Shown: positions 1-13,898, numbered from the stretch's first letter. The stretch: 64,000 nt of DNA from Picocystis sp. L7 (GCA_020975725.1 QXJR01000008.1:248001-312000); one strand, 5' to 3'. Numbers and translations are program-made. The notes: generated from the sequence alone by a model not told the origin.

Positions 1-2019
1 GTTGGGTAAGAATGCCTTTGAATATTGACTGAAGGTCCACCAATGATTTTACTAAGTTTGCCACTCAATCCATAATAATTGGCATGCACTTGAAAGATGA
101 CAAAACACTGGCAGGTATGATACAATTAGGTGACATCACCACATAAAAGGAACTAAATTTTCAAGCAATAGATGCTTTGGGAGGGCTCGATTGATAAGCT
201 TGGAATAGGGAATGTCGGTGTCTTTGTGTAGCGCTTGGCTTTGAGAGGAAGGCCAACCTTCTCAATATCAAGGTTAGGAAAATGATACGATGATGGAATT
301 ACATTCAAAGACATCGCCTCTAGAGCGGATATAATATGGAGATATGGAGGATTGCACGTAGCTATTCGGGGAAGGTCCTTTCACTTGAGAAAGCTATGTA
401 GACTGACGGATGCACGTGTCAAAAAATATATCCATAACTAGTGAATAAAGTATAGTGTGTGCAATATGAGCATTGTTCTAACGTATTTGACTAGATAATA
501 CGAGATGAATGTGCGAAAGTAAACAGCAAGTACTTATGATCAATATTTCCTTTGCTAGTTGATATGAAACATTGATTGTGTGATTGGTGGATTGCACAAC
601 AAATTGCCTAGCAATGCTTTTATTTCATCATGTGCATTGTGTAGACCAAAGTTGTGTATATGCGTTTTAACCCTAAAAAAAATTCGTATCAATGATCACA
701 ACGAAAATCTAGTAAAGAATTTCAAAATAAGTATAAGATAGTCATGGGAAATGATGAAGCTGCAATAGAGGTTGTCGCTATCCATTTGGAAGTAAGGAAG
801 ACATTGCATTTCTCTTGTTCCCACTTGTAGTTTGTCGTTTTGTCCCCCAATCCAATGTATTTGAAATGACTCAACTTAGAATATTCTAGTGATCGGGCTA
901 CCATGATTGAATGGTTTTATCTTCGGCAAAGAAGTCCACTTGCTAAAAGTCAAGTGAAGCTTGTTTGTAGCAAAGCCTCGTGGGTTAAGGTTTTGTCCTA
1001 CACCTCTCTATTGCTTTTGCTAAGTGCTACACCTTGAATTCCGACAGTGCACAATGTGTGGCAGTTTGACCTCCCGTGGATTTGTAAGAGCAGTCCTTGA
1101 TGTTGTTATCAATCTCTTTCATTAGCAATTGCGGACCATCTTTGCACTTCTTAACATATTTTTTGGTTGAAATTGGACAATCCCTGCTTGCACGTTGTTT
1201 AGTGGAACAATTTCACGAAAAGTAAACATTTTTGACTGTTCTTGAATCAGGCAAATCACCGAAGCGAGGAATCACCTAAGGTAGAGTCGATCGAGCACTC
1301 GTTCGTCTCAAGTTAGCAATGGTGTAATGAATGACACCCATCGTTGCTGGACATACCATTGTGAACCATCCGCATCACGACCATACCTTTCCTCTAAACA
1401 AGCTAGTTTTACGAGGTATTCTTACACCATGTGAAAGGGAAACTTCACGCATAATCAACCTTTAGCTTGACCCTTTTTTTGGATGGCTATGTGAAGCCCC
1501 AAATTCTTAGTAGCCTTTTGAAGACTTGTTCTTTTACAAGGGCATGTCAAGACATGTCTCAATCAAAGCACTTGTAGCTACTTGCCAAGGCAACTCCACA
1601 CAAAATCCTTTTGGCAGAGGGTATAACGCAATTGCAATGAACTAGGCATCGCTACATCATAAAGACATACCATATAAAACGCCTTATTTTTGGTGTGCGT
1701 ATGTAGATGCCTAGGCGCGAGTCCAATGACTTCAAGGAAGCTTGTGTCAATCACTACCACAATATATCCCATAGCCACAATGCTACATGTCGAACTCTTG
1801 AGTGTAACGGTCGTTTCTTAGAACGCTAATTCAAACAATGCTACGTTGAAGGTAACTTTGCTCGCCACAATCCTATACCACGAGCTACCAAAGTGAGCGG
1901 AGAGCAGGTCTAAGAGGCAGTTGACTTCCTCATAGAGCATAAAACCACATCCATTTCAGAGCTCCACGCTCACCTTGAAGCCACGTTTGACGACTTCGAC
2001 ATGGCCGTAGCACACCTAT
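1..2019. other. Gene-poor decayed sequence
   Basis: No reading frame longer than about 66 codons and no recognisable domain was seen on either strand. The sequence is A/T-richer than the gene blocks and full of stops. It lies directly upstream of a broken transposase and a broken Fanzor gene, so the left part of that mobile element may lie here, but I could not define a terminal repeat by eye. Confidence 0.5.
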
Positions 2020-2740
2020 AATGTGTCGCCAAGGACAACAACTTCACACACAAGCGCAACAAGAACGGACACAATCTAAAGCGGCATCACGGTGTCGACA
2101 AAGATCAAAAGGCCGACTGAGAAGGCTTTTGCCATGTTGTCACAACACATCCTTTCAACCGGATCATATCCATCGACGAAATCTTGCTTACGCCCTTCAT
2201 GTTAAGACCATACAACGGAAGAACCATGGGCAAGAATTGCGTCAAGACGACCAACGAGAATAAGGTCTTCACCAAGCATACTTTCGTCGATGGGATCATC
2301 AACTTACGATGCGTGGGTTGGCGGGAGTATAAGCAAGGTACAATGAACGCCCGGCTATTCGTCGAGTTTGTTAGAGCCATCATCGAGAGGTACCATATGG
2401 GCGACTACTTGTTCATCTTCCGCAAAGCCCGAGCTTATAAAGGCCAAGGCATCCGCAATCTGATTAAGGAGACGAGGAATACCTTTCAAAATTTGATTTC
2501 CTACAACCCGTAGACCAACGTGATCGAAATCTAGTATTAGCAATTTAAACACTACACGCGCAACTCCACGACCTAGGGCGTTGCCGGTACACGAGAGGAA
2601 TGTAGGATGTCCATCATGAAGATCAAAGCTTAGCACTACCACAACTACTTCCGGTATGCCTATCATAACTAGTATTACCCAGCCCAACAAAGATCGCGTG
2701 CCTTGATGCGGAGGCATCCCCTGAAGAACTTCAAGATCAA
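2020..2740 (+). pseudogene. Broken DDE transposase, IS630/Tc1-mariner superfamily
   Basis: One frame reads like the catalytic half of a DDE_3-type transposase. An S-I-D-E motif near 2170 matches the first catalytic Asp. It is followed by the family-typical stretch around TMNARLFVEF (about 2340-2370), where the element substitutes its own strand partner in the fold. A G-D-Y-x-x-I-F segment follows near 2400, where the second Asp and its N-A-R-x-H context should be; here it reads F-R-K-A-R and the Asp is gone. Next comes Y-N-P then N-V-I-E near 2510, corresponding to the P-x-x-N-P-I-E box, and a K-H-Y-x-R tail. Several stops interrupt the frame, so the gene is dead. It lies about 600 bp upstream of a Fanzor relic on the same strand, an arrangement known from Fanzor-carrying DNA transposons. 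The family call rests on motif order only. Confidence 0.7.
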
Positions 2741-3336
2741 TGCATGAACACTTCGGGATGAAAGTCGAATTGTGTCGGATTAGGAGGGAACGCCTTGGAC
2801 TCCCCTTGACTCCGGTCCCTCGTCAAGATATCCGCAAACACGGATGTAAAGGATTAGGCATTCCAAAAGATCCCTCAAGCATGGTGGATCAAGGAGCACT
2901 TCCCCTTCTTGGAAGGACCGAGGGTTGGACTCGAGAGACTCTTTCATTGGGTCCCCCACGACCTCTCGATGAGGATCGATCCTGTTCAACCACCTCTTCT
3001 CTCGGAGGATCCTTTAGGGGTGTTGCTAAAAAAGGAATTGCGCCTCGGATCGTTACCCAAATGAAGGAGGCCTCACTACTTGAAAAGTACGGACTACTTT
3101 TGTGAACACCTGCCCACGCACGTGCCTCTCACGTGCGCCAAGAGCCTTCTTTTCCCTTGTTCGTCCCTCCTCACCGCGTGCACCCACGCTAGCTCTACCT
3201 TGGAAGACATCTTCCTACGAAGTTTTCAGGCACAAACGCAACGAGAGCGAGACAGTGCAAGTGTCTCGGATCTCGACGGAATCCACCGCTCATTCTACTA
3301 GTACACCAAGACTGGTCGAAAGAGCGTGGTCCACCA

Positions 3337-5154
3337 CAATTATGTGGTTGTGACACTGTAGGATGCCGCACAGCGAGAAAACTGGATCATGACCCACAAG
3401 CTCCGGTTGCTCAAGTTGTACATGATCCATTGCATTGAATGCGGTATAGTTTTGCCTACAATCGACTGTATGTTCGTGACATCAATGATGAAGGTCCTAT
3501 GTGAAGAGCCCAAGCGAGGGCGACCTCCAAACGGAGAGATCTAGGGCATCAAGGACACGCTGAAAGCGTTCGACGAGGTGCGCTACAAGCCTCACTTGGC
3601 AAGGCAACTCAACTACCGCCATATGAACACAGTGCTTGACTACCGGGCGATCGACGTCATCAAAATGCACGATGACTAAATCAAGCAACGTTTCGTGGGG
3701 TACGTCGAGTGTTTTTTCAACGTATCGTGTGAGAAGAAGGCATTGATTGCGGTCATCAAGAAGCACAAGAAGACTACCACCTGCCACCTGGCGACGGTCA
3801 ACGCACTATGCGCCCATATGTGGAAGATGAAGACAGGCCTGCTGAATCCCGGCCACCCAAAAACGGCACACTCGTTGTACCATGTGTTGATCGACAAGCA
3901 GTTTTGTATTTTGTTGCCTTGAATGAAGGTTCGGAAGGAAAGCATCTACTACGCCACCAAGTACTCGCCTTAGGATTACCTTACATGTATGTTGCACATG
4001 ATGAAGATCGTTGTGGCCGGGAATGTGAGTATGAACAACACATATCCTTTAGGTAGTGAAAGCGTTCCCAAGCACTTCCGTCAAAACACGGTTTCACTGA
4101 TGAACCTATGCTTCATTGCAGATCAGGGCAAGCATAGCGTCTGCACAAGAAAGGGCACCTTGGTTAGGCACCGACGGGAAAATTGGGGCTCCTTCTTGAG
4201 GACTCATGTGAAGTGCTTCCACATGCAAGACGACATGCATGCACACACGTTCGGTCACTAGATATGGACTGCTAGTGTGAGTTGCAGCATCCTCTTGAAG
4301 CAGAGGGACTCGGTTAAAAAACGCATCAAGGGACCGCAACCCAAGAAGGGAAACGACGAGTCGTACATCGACAATGTAGAGGACTACAAACCTCTCAAGG
4401 ACAAACGGGTTGTTGCCATCGTCCCCAATATGAGCGACCTCTTCTATTGTGTGGATGGCGATACCAAGGAGCAAGCCATGTTTCGCTACACCCACGACAC
4501 ACACCGCTAGGAGACAAAGGTAGAGAAGTAGTGCGATTATCAGCAACAGCGAAAGAAAGTGGTTGTCGGTGGTAAGCGTGTGGTGGAGTGGGAAGCGGAG
4601 ATGAGCACCTACAGTCAAAAGACGATGGAATTTGTCACGTTCAAGTCGTACATAAAAAAGAACGAACCCAATGATAGGCTCACGTCGTCCTACGCCGAAT
4701 ACGTCATCCGCAAGCTTGAGCTAGAAAGCTACATGCAAGCCCAAATCACGGAAGCCCTTTTGCATGCACGCTTTCTATAGATGATTGGCAGGCTTGAGGA
4801 GACCGTATCATGATCTTCGACTTTGAACAACGTGAGCCCCGCAGGTTCATAGGGCCCATCAAGAGGTAAGGGTTGAGGACCTTGTTTTGCAAGGACGGCT
4901 AAACCGCATATCCGGTCGACGAGATCCGTACCAGTTGCCACTGCAATGCGTGTGGTGGCGAATGCAAGACGTTCAGAGAGTGCGAGAACCATAGATGGTA
5001 TCAAAGCAGCAGTGTCCTTAGGCACATACTCGTCAAGCCTTAGGGTTGCTCACGCTTGCGGAACAATGACACGTATGCCGCCTCGAAGGTCTTCAAAGTA
5101 GCGTTGATGGCGATTCGAGGGGAGGAGCATCCGGATTGGACATTTGCTTCATAG
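3337..5154 (+). pseudogene. Broken Fanzor (TnpB-like RNA-guided nuclease), copy A
   Basis: A single frame can be followed with interruptions for about 1.8 kb and carries the order of motifs expected for Fanzor, the eukaryotic homologue of TnpB. The N-terminal half (3.3-4.2 kb) is an unbroken family-like stretch around HKLRLLKLYM and LCAHMWKMKTGLLNPG. RuvC-I appears near 4410 as V-V-A-I-V-P-N-M-S-D-L, with Val where the catalytic Asp is expected; Y-C-V-D-G and F-R-Y-T-H follow. Near 4905 the frame reads V-D-E-I-R-T-S-C, then a cysteine-rich finger (CHCNACGGEC and a further Cys), then R-x-R-N-N-D-T near 5060, which keeps the RuvC-III Asp. The gene ends at the stop at 5152. Several breaks show it is inactive. 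It lies behind a DDE transposase relic on the same strand, suggesting one composite element. Family membership is a motif-based call; a profile search would settle it. Confidence 0.75.
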
Positions 5155-5156
5155 AG

Positions 5157-5179
5157 ATATCATGTTCTAGCTATGATAT
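5157..5179. repeat. Short inverted repeat just after Fanzor copy A
   Basis: Arms ATATCAT (5157-5163) and ATGATAT (5173-5179) are perfectly complementary, with a 9-nt loop. The hairpin starts 3 nt after the Fanzor stop codon. In TnpB and Fanzor systems the guide RNA overlaps or follows the 3' end of the gene, so this could be part of such a structure or an element end. A 7-bp palindrome can also arise by chance. Confidence 0.4.
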
Positions 5180-6618
5180 GATGTCACTCTCGTATTGGTA
5201 CCATAAGATACTGTAAGGATGAGGGGGTTCTTACATATCTAGGCTTTCGTCCAATACACCCGAGATGGTGGAATCACGTGAGGTCACACAAGTTGAAACT
5301 TGCAATGCAAATGAAGAAATACTCGTACAGGGGTTCCATCGTGATGATGCGAATGATGGATTGTTCGGTGGTGCGTTTTTGTCCCTAGATCGACGAATGA
5401 GTTTGGAGGGGAATTTAGGTCGCAGCAAGTGGAGGCTGATTTGCACACTCGGAGGGCCGCAACACCTACGCCAATGGTGATGAAGCTCGTCGCTTCTGGC
5501 AAAAAGCTAGGTAAATCTGTAGAAAACTAATTCTTGAACCCCTTGGAGTGTTGGGAGGATTCTTCTCTAGGTCCTATCGTAGTTTTGCCAATACTAGCTA
5601 GGAAGTATTTTACGATTCCTACAACTTATTCAAGCTCGAGATGACATTTTTATATGACAACGGCACTCAGAATGAAGTTGAGAATAAGATCACAATAAGG
5701 TCACTTGGGAGGGCTAACTTGACCGCACTCCTTGTGGCATGCACGTGAGGTAGTGAGGAAATCAACTCAAAATATTGTGGACTTCACAAGAAACAGCAAC
5801 GTTGGAATGGATTTTTGTCGGACTTAAAATGTTACTCAATCGATTTGAAACTAAGATCTGATGCTACCGTACATATCGTAACAAATTGCAAGTTGCGAGA
5901 GCTGTACCGTAAGATAACGTAAGGGCTATGGTACACATCTCTAGTCCGGACAACCTCCAATGAGCCCGAGGCTCAATCAATGGTGCTAGTTTGGTACCAC
6001 ACAACCACAATTTCCACAGGGTTGCAAAGACCCGACGTTAGGCATGTAGGACTGTCCATATCAGGCGTCTTACATACTGAATGGTTTAAGAGTGACTCTT
6101 CAATACGATTTTAAGGAATAGCAAGTCAACAGAAGGAACCGTTGAGAGTTCGTGCTAAAGCTCAGACGTAACGGTTGAAAACACACCATTTGTTGGGGGG
6201 ACTGGTATCTTTCGATGACTTCGTGAACTAGCGTGACGCAAGGGTGTTGGTTTTGTTCCTACGAACTACACATGAGTTCTTTTCCACGCTGTTGCACGAA
6301 GAAAACTTAGAGTGTAGTCCATACTAGTAGCTTGCGTGGTGATGAAACAGTCTGCACAAGTGGCTCACTCCTGGATATGATTGGCACCATGAGCGTTCTG
6401 TTGTCTTTGGATTTTATTCGGGTCTTGTTCATTCTCCAATCACTTTGGCATCACGTTGATTTTTCTAAAGAGAGTATGCAACAAAGACAACAAGTGCTAC
6501 GCTTTGTCCTTGCAGTGTAGTGTTCAGGTGTGACTAACGCAGTACTACTGGCCTTGAGGGAAATCTAAAGACGACTTACTTTCTGCAGTGGAATACTTAA
6601 ATGTGCAATCTGGACATC
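5180..6618. other. Intergenic, no gene recognised
   Basis: Only short frames (up to 72 codons) occur and none resembles a known domain. The sequence continues the A/T-rich, degraded style of 1-2 kb. The right end of the transposase/Fanzor element probably lies in the first few hundred bases, and the 3' flank of the RAB11 gene in the last hundred. Confidence 0.45.
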
Positions 6619-9695
<3,077 letters not shown>

Positions 9696-10877
9696 GTGGA
9701 AAATTCGGTCTTTGGTTTCCGACTTGGAAAGAGCAGCTGGACCATTCGTTGCCCAAAGGTGCACAGGAGACATCGACTTGCAATACGCGTAGACTGTGCA
9801 AAGATGGTGTGTGGACACTCGTGGGCAACTGTTCGTCAGCCCTGTATCTTTGCGCTTTCCTCTTATCGCAAGACCAAGCGGGCAATGCGGAAAGAGACAA
9901 GGAACCGGCGCAGTGAGTTCAGGAAGTCCACATTGAAAAGCTCGCGACTTACAGAGCAAGTGGACGATCTGAGGTTCCAAGAGTTCGTCTTGCACATTCA
10001 AAGCGAGATTTGCAAAGAGGCAGAAGAGATGGATGGGTCAGGAAAAGCTTTTGGCTTTGACAAATGGGAGCGGAGTGCAGATGACCCTAATGCAGGTTTC
10101 GGAATCACGAGGGTTATGGAAGGTGGGAACTTAATTGAAAAGGGGGCATCCAACGTTTCGATCATAAATAGCAAGCTTTCGCCGACAAGAGCCAAAATGA
10201 TGAGTTCGAGAGGACGCGAAGTAAATCCTGAAGGTGGGGATTCGTACTTTGCTGCAGCCATGTCTTTGGTCTTTCATCCACAGTCTCCGTGGGTCCCAAC
10301 ATTACGTGCAGATGTGAGACTCTTTCAAGTGGGAGAACAAAGGTGGTACGGCGGCGGATGTGACCTGACCCCCTCCTATCTCTTTGAGGAAGATGCATCT
10401 TCATTTCATTCCTTCTGGAAGGATTTGTGTAGCAGGCATCACAAGGAATATTACCCAATGTTCAAAACATGGTGCGATGACTACTTTTATCTGCCATCCA
10501 GGAAGGAGCATCGTGGAATAGGTGGTATTTTCTTTGATGATCTTGCAATTTCCCCGGATGGCGAAGACGCAGAGCCGTTTGTGAAGGACGTTGGTCGAAA
10601 CATACTGAATTCTTGGAGAGAAATCGCGGAAAGCAGACGTGAATTGCAATTTGATGACCAACAAAGAAACTGGCAATTATTGCGAAGGGGTAGGTATGTA
10701 GAATTCAATCTGCTCTATGATCGTGGTGTGAAGTTTGGTCTTGAAGGAGGACGTGTTGAATCGATCATGGTCAGTGCGCCTCCTTTGGTGCGTTGGAGCT
10801 ATGATGTGAACCCAGCACACAACACAGAAGAAGCAAGAATATTGGAAGTTTTGAAGCATCCAAGATCCTGGGCTTGA
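9696..10877 (+). CDS. CPOX: Coproporphyrinogen III oxidase, oxygen-dependent
   Basis: Catalyses the oxidative decarboxylation of coproporphyrinogen III to protoporphyrinogen IX in heme and chlorophyll synthesis. The reading frame is 393 residues. From about residue 90 to the end it is a full-length HemF/CPOX domain: G-F-G-I-T-R-V-x-E-G-G, F-H-P-Q-S-P-W-V-P-T-L-R-A-D-V-R, W-Y-G-G-G-C-D-L-T-P-S-Y-L, H-R-G-I-G-G-I-F-F-D-D-L, R-G-R-Y-V-E-F-N-L-L-Y-D-R-G and the C-terminal P-P-L-V-R-W. The first 85 residues are basic and poor in acids (R, K, S rich), consistent with an organelle targeting sequence, but two later Met residues could also start. It ends 31 bp from the convergent IST1 gene. No introns are seen. 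Confidence 0.95.
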   Translation: MENSVFGFRLGKSSWTIRCPKVHRRHRLAIRVDCAKMVCGHSWATVRQPCIFALSSYRKTKRAMRKETRNRRSEFRKSTLKSSRLTEQVDDLRFQEFVLHIQSEICKEAEEMDGSGKAFGFDKWERSADDPNAGFGITRVMEGGNLIEKGASNVSIINSKLSPTRAKMMSSRGREVNPEGGDSYFAAAMSLVFHPQSPWVPTLRADVRLFQVGEQRWYGGGCDLTPSYLFEEDASSFHSFWKDLCSRHHKEYYPMFKTWCDDYFYLPSRKEHRGIGGIFFDDLAISPDGEDAEPFVKDVGRNILNSWREIAESRRELQFDDQQRNWQLLRRGRYVEFNLLYDRGVKFGLEGGRVESIMVSAPPLVRWSYDVNPAHNTEEARILEVLKHPRSWA

Positions 10878-10908
10878 CAAGGTGCCAAACACAAGTCTAG
10901 TAGCCATG

Positions 10909-11910
10909 CTACCTGCGATTCTTCAGCGCTTCGAGCCTTTTCGTCAGCTCGTCGAGCTCTGATTCTGCCATGCTTGTGGGCTCTGGTTCGCTGGGTTCTT
11001 CTCCGCTTGTCTGAAAATGTGCTTCCTCGTTGTCGATGCCTCTTTGATTGATATCTGGCAGGACGACTGCGTCTTCGTCATTGAATGCCCCAGTGTGCTT
11101 GCCTTCCAGAAAAGAGGAGGCGGCCCTTGCAGCTTCTTCGGCACGTGTTGCAGCATAGGCTGCAGCCTGCGCTGCCTCTTCCGGAGAATCGTATTTCCTC
11201 GCGTATCCCTGTCCATCAAGGACTCCTTCGCACCGCAGCACTTCGTCCACCTCTGAATTAGTGATATCATCGATTTTGTCTTTGTTCTGGGTAAGCACGA
11301 GGTCTGCGGATTGCTCCGGATCCCATTCTACCTGGTGCTCCTGTGCAATTTGCTCCAGCATCTTCAGCTTCAGGATAGGTTCTGGCGGCTTGCTGTCCAG
11401 TGAGTCAAACAAGCGCCGGTTCACTTTTGAGTCCAAGGCAGTTTCATACGCACAACAGCGGGCAACGAATTCCTTCCCGTATTTACTCTGCACCACCCTC
11501 TTGACGGTAGCTAGTTCCACCAGATCCGAGGCTCGACCACTGGCAAACACCACGCTTGCGACAGCCTCTTCCAAGTCCACCGGCGGTTCCTTCTTGCTTT
11601 TTTCAATCATTGGCATTCTGATGACGAGTAGATCGCAGAAGAGCTCGAGCACTTCGAACGCCCTGAGCATCATGTGTTCTCGTATGACATACTCCACTCG
11701 TATCCTAGCACTGTCTTCTCTGCCATTTTGGAGGAGCAATGCGACGTCTTTTCTGAGTTCGACGAGGTTCCTTTCTCTCTTGTTTCTTATCAGGTTGATC
11801 CTACCAAGCGTGAGCCTCAGCGCTGTTTTCCTGTCGATCCAGCACCACGAGCTCGGGTCAGTCGCTTCTCCTTTTTTCCCCTCTGTTCCTTGCCTTCCGT
11901 TTTCTTCCAC
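10909..11910 (-). CDS. IST1: IST1-like ESCRT-III regulator
   Basis: 333 residues. Residues about 30-200 form an IST1 domain: it opens with A-L-R-L-T-L-G-R-I-N-L-I-R-N-K-R, followed by L-R-K-D-V-A-L-L-L-Q-N-G-R and A-R-I-R-V-E-Y-V-I-R-E, and later L-x-x-V-K-R-V-V-Q-S-K-Y-G-K-E-F. IST1 proteins bind ESCRT-III subunits and Vps4 and act in multivesicular body sorting and abscission. The C-terminal third is acidic and low in complexity with an alanine-rich helix, as in plant IST1-like proteins, and ends in a short coiled-coil-like stretch (L-D-E-L-T-K-R-L-E-A-L). The gene is convergent with CPOX and divergent from the ARM-repeat gene. No classic MIM motif could be assigned with certainty. Confidence 0.85.
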   Translation of the reverse strand: MEENGRQGTEGKKGEATDPSSWCWIDRKTALRLTLGRINLIRNKRERNLVELRKDVALLLQNGREDSARIRVEYVIREHMMLRAFEVLELFCDLLVIRMPMIEKSKKEPPVDLEEAVASVVFASGRASDLVELATVKRVVQSKYGKEFVARCCAYETALDSKVNRRLFDSLDSKPPEPILKLKMLEQIAQEHQVEWDPEQSADLVLTQNKDKIDDITNSEVDEVLRCEGVLDGQGYARKYDSPEEAAQAAAYAATRAEEAARAASSFLEGKHTGAFNDEDAVVLPDINQRGIDNEEAHFQTSGEEPSEPEPTSMAESELDELTKRLEALKNRR

Positions 11911-12336
11911 CCGTGTACACCTCTTCCCTTCTTCTCCTCCTGTCTTCCCCTCTCCATGTGCACATCGCCACCATTTCCTTCACGTTTGGCTCACATTTTG
12001 CGGTCTCCGGATGGGAAGAGGAACATCGTGTCTGGGTCGAAAGGGCCACGGTACACATCCCTAATCACAACCCATGGACCATCCAATCGAACCCAACCCA
12101 GTCCTCGGACTGGACACGAACCCAACCGAGCAAACGATTGCACGTGCGAGGGGACAGGATTCGGAAGGGACGGGATCAGATCCCAACCCAAAGCACGAAG
12201 TCTGCAACACAAGCGCGAAAGGAAGGACCTGGAAGTGCACCAGAGAGAGAACTAAAGGCCAAAGAGTGCACCAAATCGAACCCATCGATACATCCAGATC
12301 GGAAGGTGAAGGCGAAAGAGAAGGCGCAGGCCAAGG
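11911..12336. other. Divergent promoter region, IST1 / ARM-repeat gene
   Basis: A 426-bp G/C-rich spacer between two head-to-head genes. Several long frames cross it, but they are antisense or extension shadows of the neighbours and show no domain. It must contain the start sites of both genes; no TATA-like box was obvious. Confidence 0.5.
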
Positions 12337-13167
12337 ATGCCGATGCATTCCTTGGAAGAAAAGGTGAAGGAATTGAACAAACAAATCCAAGAAGACGATG
12401 CTGGAGGGAAAAGAGATGCATTGGCCGCCCTTGCCGCGATAGCCTCGTTCAAACCAGACGACGATCGTGCACTGGACGCCCTTCGGCAATCCGCAAACAC
12501 GTGCTTGGAATTGGCAGAAACCTCCGACGACGAAAAGGTGGTCCAGAACTGCGCACTTGTACTCAGCAGCATGTTCAGGTTGGGGACGTTCCAGCCGGAC
12601 GGCGGAACCTCCCACAGGTACGCCGAGACGTTGGTGCGTGCCCTCAGGGAAGAACGTAACGGTGGTGAAACGAAGGCCGCAATTGTCGAAGCCGTTATAG
12701 ATTTCTCTCAAATCGGTAACTCGAACCGGCAACTCCTTCTTGATGCGGGTATCGTCAGCTTCGTGGTGAATGCAACCAAGGGAATCGATGATCCGCGAAT
12801 TCTTTTCACTTTCGGCAACGCACTCATCAACTTGTCCATGGATAGGAATGAATACACAGATGAGCTTGTTAAAGCCGGTGGGCTTCGCGTGTACCTTGCA
12901 TTGATAAAATCGCAAGAACCCAGTGCTCGCCAGGTTGGTCTGTTGGGGGTGGGAATGGCTATAGGAAAAAATGTGTGCTTTGCATTGGAATTCATCAACA
13001 TGCCTGGCGCTATCGGCGAGGTTACTGCGTGCATGCAAAGTCAAAATACGGATGAGAAATCTATTGCGAGCGACATATTCTTCACCTTGGGCGATACCCC
13101 AGAATGCAAGGATGCCTTGTTGGCTGCTCTGCAAGGGAAAGTTGGACACACCTCTGATAATTTTTGA
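12337..13167 (+). CDS. Armadillo-repeat-like protein, function unknown
   Basis: 276 residues, nearly all helical, built of ARM-like units of about 42 residues: for example D-A-L-A-A-L-A-A-I-A-S-F, N-C-A-L-V-L-S-S-M, A-I-V-E-A-V-I-D-F and F-T-F-G-N-A-L-I-N-L-S. The last two units (Q-V-G-L-L-G-V-G-M-A-I-G; S-D-I-F-F-T-L-G) fit the same pattern. It opens with a short coiled coil (L-E-E-K-V-K-E-L-N-K-Q-I-Q). Such folds serve as protein-binding scaffolds; the pattern is reminiscent of SmgGDS/Rap1GDS1-type proteins but the match is not strong enough to name it. There is no signal peptide or membrane segment. The start at 12337 was chosen because the heptad pattern begins right there. It is convergent with the M23 peptidase gene. 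Confidence 0.75.
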   Translation: MPMHSLEEKVKELNKQIQEDDAGGKRDALAALAAIASFKPDDDRALDALRQSANTCLELAETSDDEKVVQNCALVLSSMFRLGTFQPDGGTSHRYAETLVRALREERNGGETKAAIVEAVIDFSQIGNSNRQLLLDAGIVSFVVNATKGIDDPRILFTFGNALINLSMDRNEYTDELVKAGGLRVYLALIKSQEPSARQVGLLGVGMAIGKNVCFALEFINMPGAIGEVTACMQSQNTDEKSIASDIFFTLGDTPECKDALLAALQGKVGHTSDNF

Positions 13168-13236
13168 ATGTGGGCATCTCTCAAGAATGGCCGGTCTGCT
13201 GAATCAGGTACCAGTGCTTCAATCAATGGAAAAATA

Positions 13237-13242
13237 TTTATT
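13237..13242 (-). terminator. Polyadenylation signal of the M23 peptidase gene
   Basis: TTTATT on the plus strand, AATAAA on the minus strand, about 93 nt past the stop codon of the M23 gene and within the convergent spacer. Confidence 0.5.
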
Positions 13243-13334
13243 GCATTCTAACTGCCACACTAAAGGTGGACGAAGGGCCACCAGAACGATGAAAACAAAG
13301 TGTCTTTTGTCATTGGCTGGAACCATGGATGCCA

Positions 13335-13898
13335 TCAGCCCTGAACTTGTTCCACTAGGTCACAAGCGCCAAATGCACAAGGATCCAAAGGAACACCATC
13401 CTTTCGCACTTCGAAGTGAAGGTGGGGCCCAGTGCTCCTGCCAGTACTTCCAACGCAGGCAATCAGCTCGCCCTGTTTTACTTTCTTTCCGGGCAAAGCG
13501 TAAAGCTCTTTGTTGTGTGCATAACGCGTTACAAATCCACCGTCATGGACCACCTCCACCAGGTTACCCAATGCACCTCTCCAGGCCGCAGTCACCACCG
13601 TACCCGGTGCAGCAGCCACGACGGGCGAACCTGTGTTGGCCGCAATATCCACTCCCAGGTGGAAATGGCCACTGTTTCCACCACCCATGGGATGCTGTCG
13701 GGGTCCAAAGGAGGATGAAATCTCGCATGGGCTACCCACTGGAGTGATGAACCATTCCGAATGCTCCTCTGTGCCCACCGAAGATCTCGCACCTCTACGA
13801 TTCCTTCCCTTTTGTCGTTTCCAAGCTGGCACGTAATTGCCCCAGCAACGCTTGTACTTGCTTTCCTGCATTTCTTTCTTCTGGCCGCATTCTGTCAT
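13335..13898 (-). CDS. M23-family (LytM-like) metallopeptidase
   Basis: 187 residues. Residues about 55-180 form a peptidase M23 domain: G-H-F-H-L-G-V-D-I-A-A gives the H-x3-D zinc pair, A-A-P-G-T-V-V-x-A-A-W is the usual beta-hairpin, R-Y-A-H-N follows, and G-x-S-T-G-P-H-L-H-F-E-V-R gives the H-x-H motif. All expected zinc ligands are present. In bacteria these enzymes cut peptidoglycan cross-links. In a eukaryotic alga the substrate is unknown; a plastid role or defence against bacteria are both possible. The N terminus is basic (K, R rich) and has no hydrophobic signal peptide. It looks intact, with no introns. A bacterial origin is inferred from the family distribution, not from base composition. 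Confidence 0.85.
   Translation of the reverse strand: MTECGQKKEMQESKYKRCWGNYVPAWKRQKGRNRRGARSSVGTEEHSEWFITPVGSPCEISSSFGPRQHPMGGGNSGHFHLGVDIAANTGSPVVAAAPGTVVTAAWRGALGNLVEVVHDGGFVTRYAHNKELYALPGKKVKQGELIACVGSTGRSTGPHLHFEVRKDGVPLDPCAFGACDLVEQVQG

Noticed and set aside
11261-12064. 267-codon plus-strand frame
   Set aside because: Antisense shadow of IST1; Ser-rich translation without any motif.
12061-13149. 362-codon minus-strand frame
   Set aside because: Antisense shadow of the ARM-repeat gene; no domain and poor composition.
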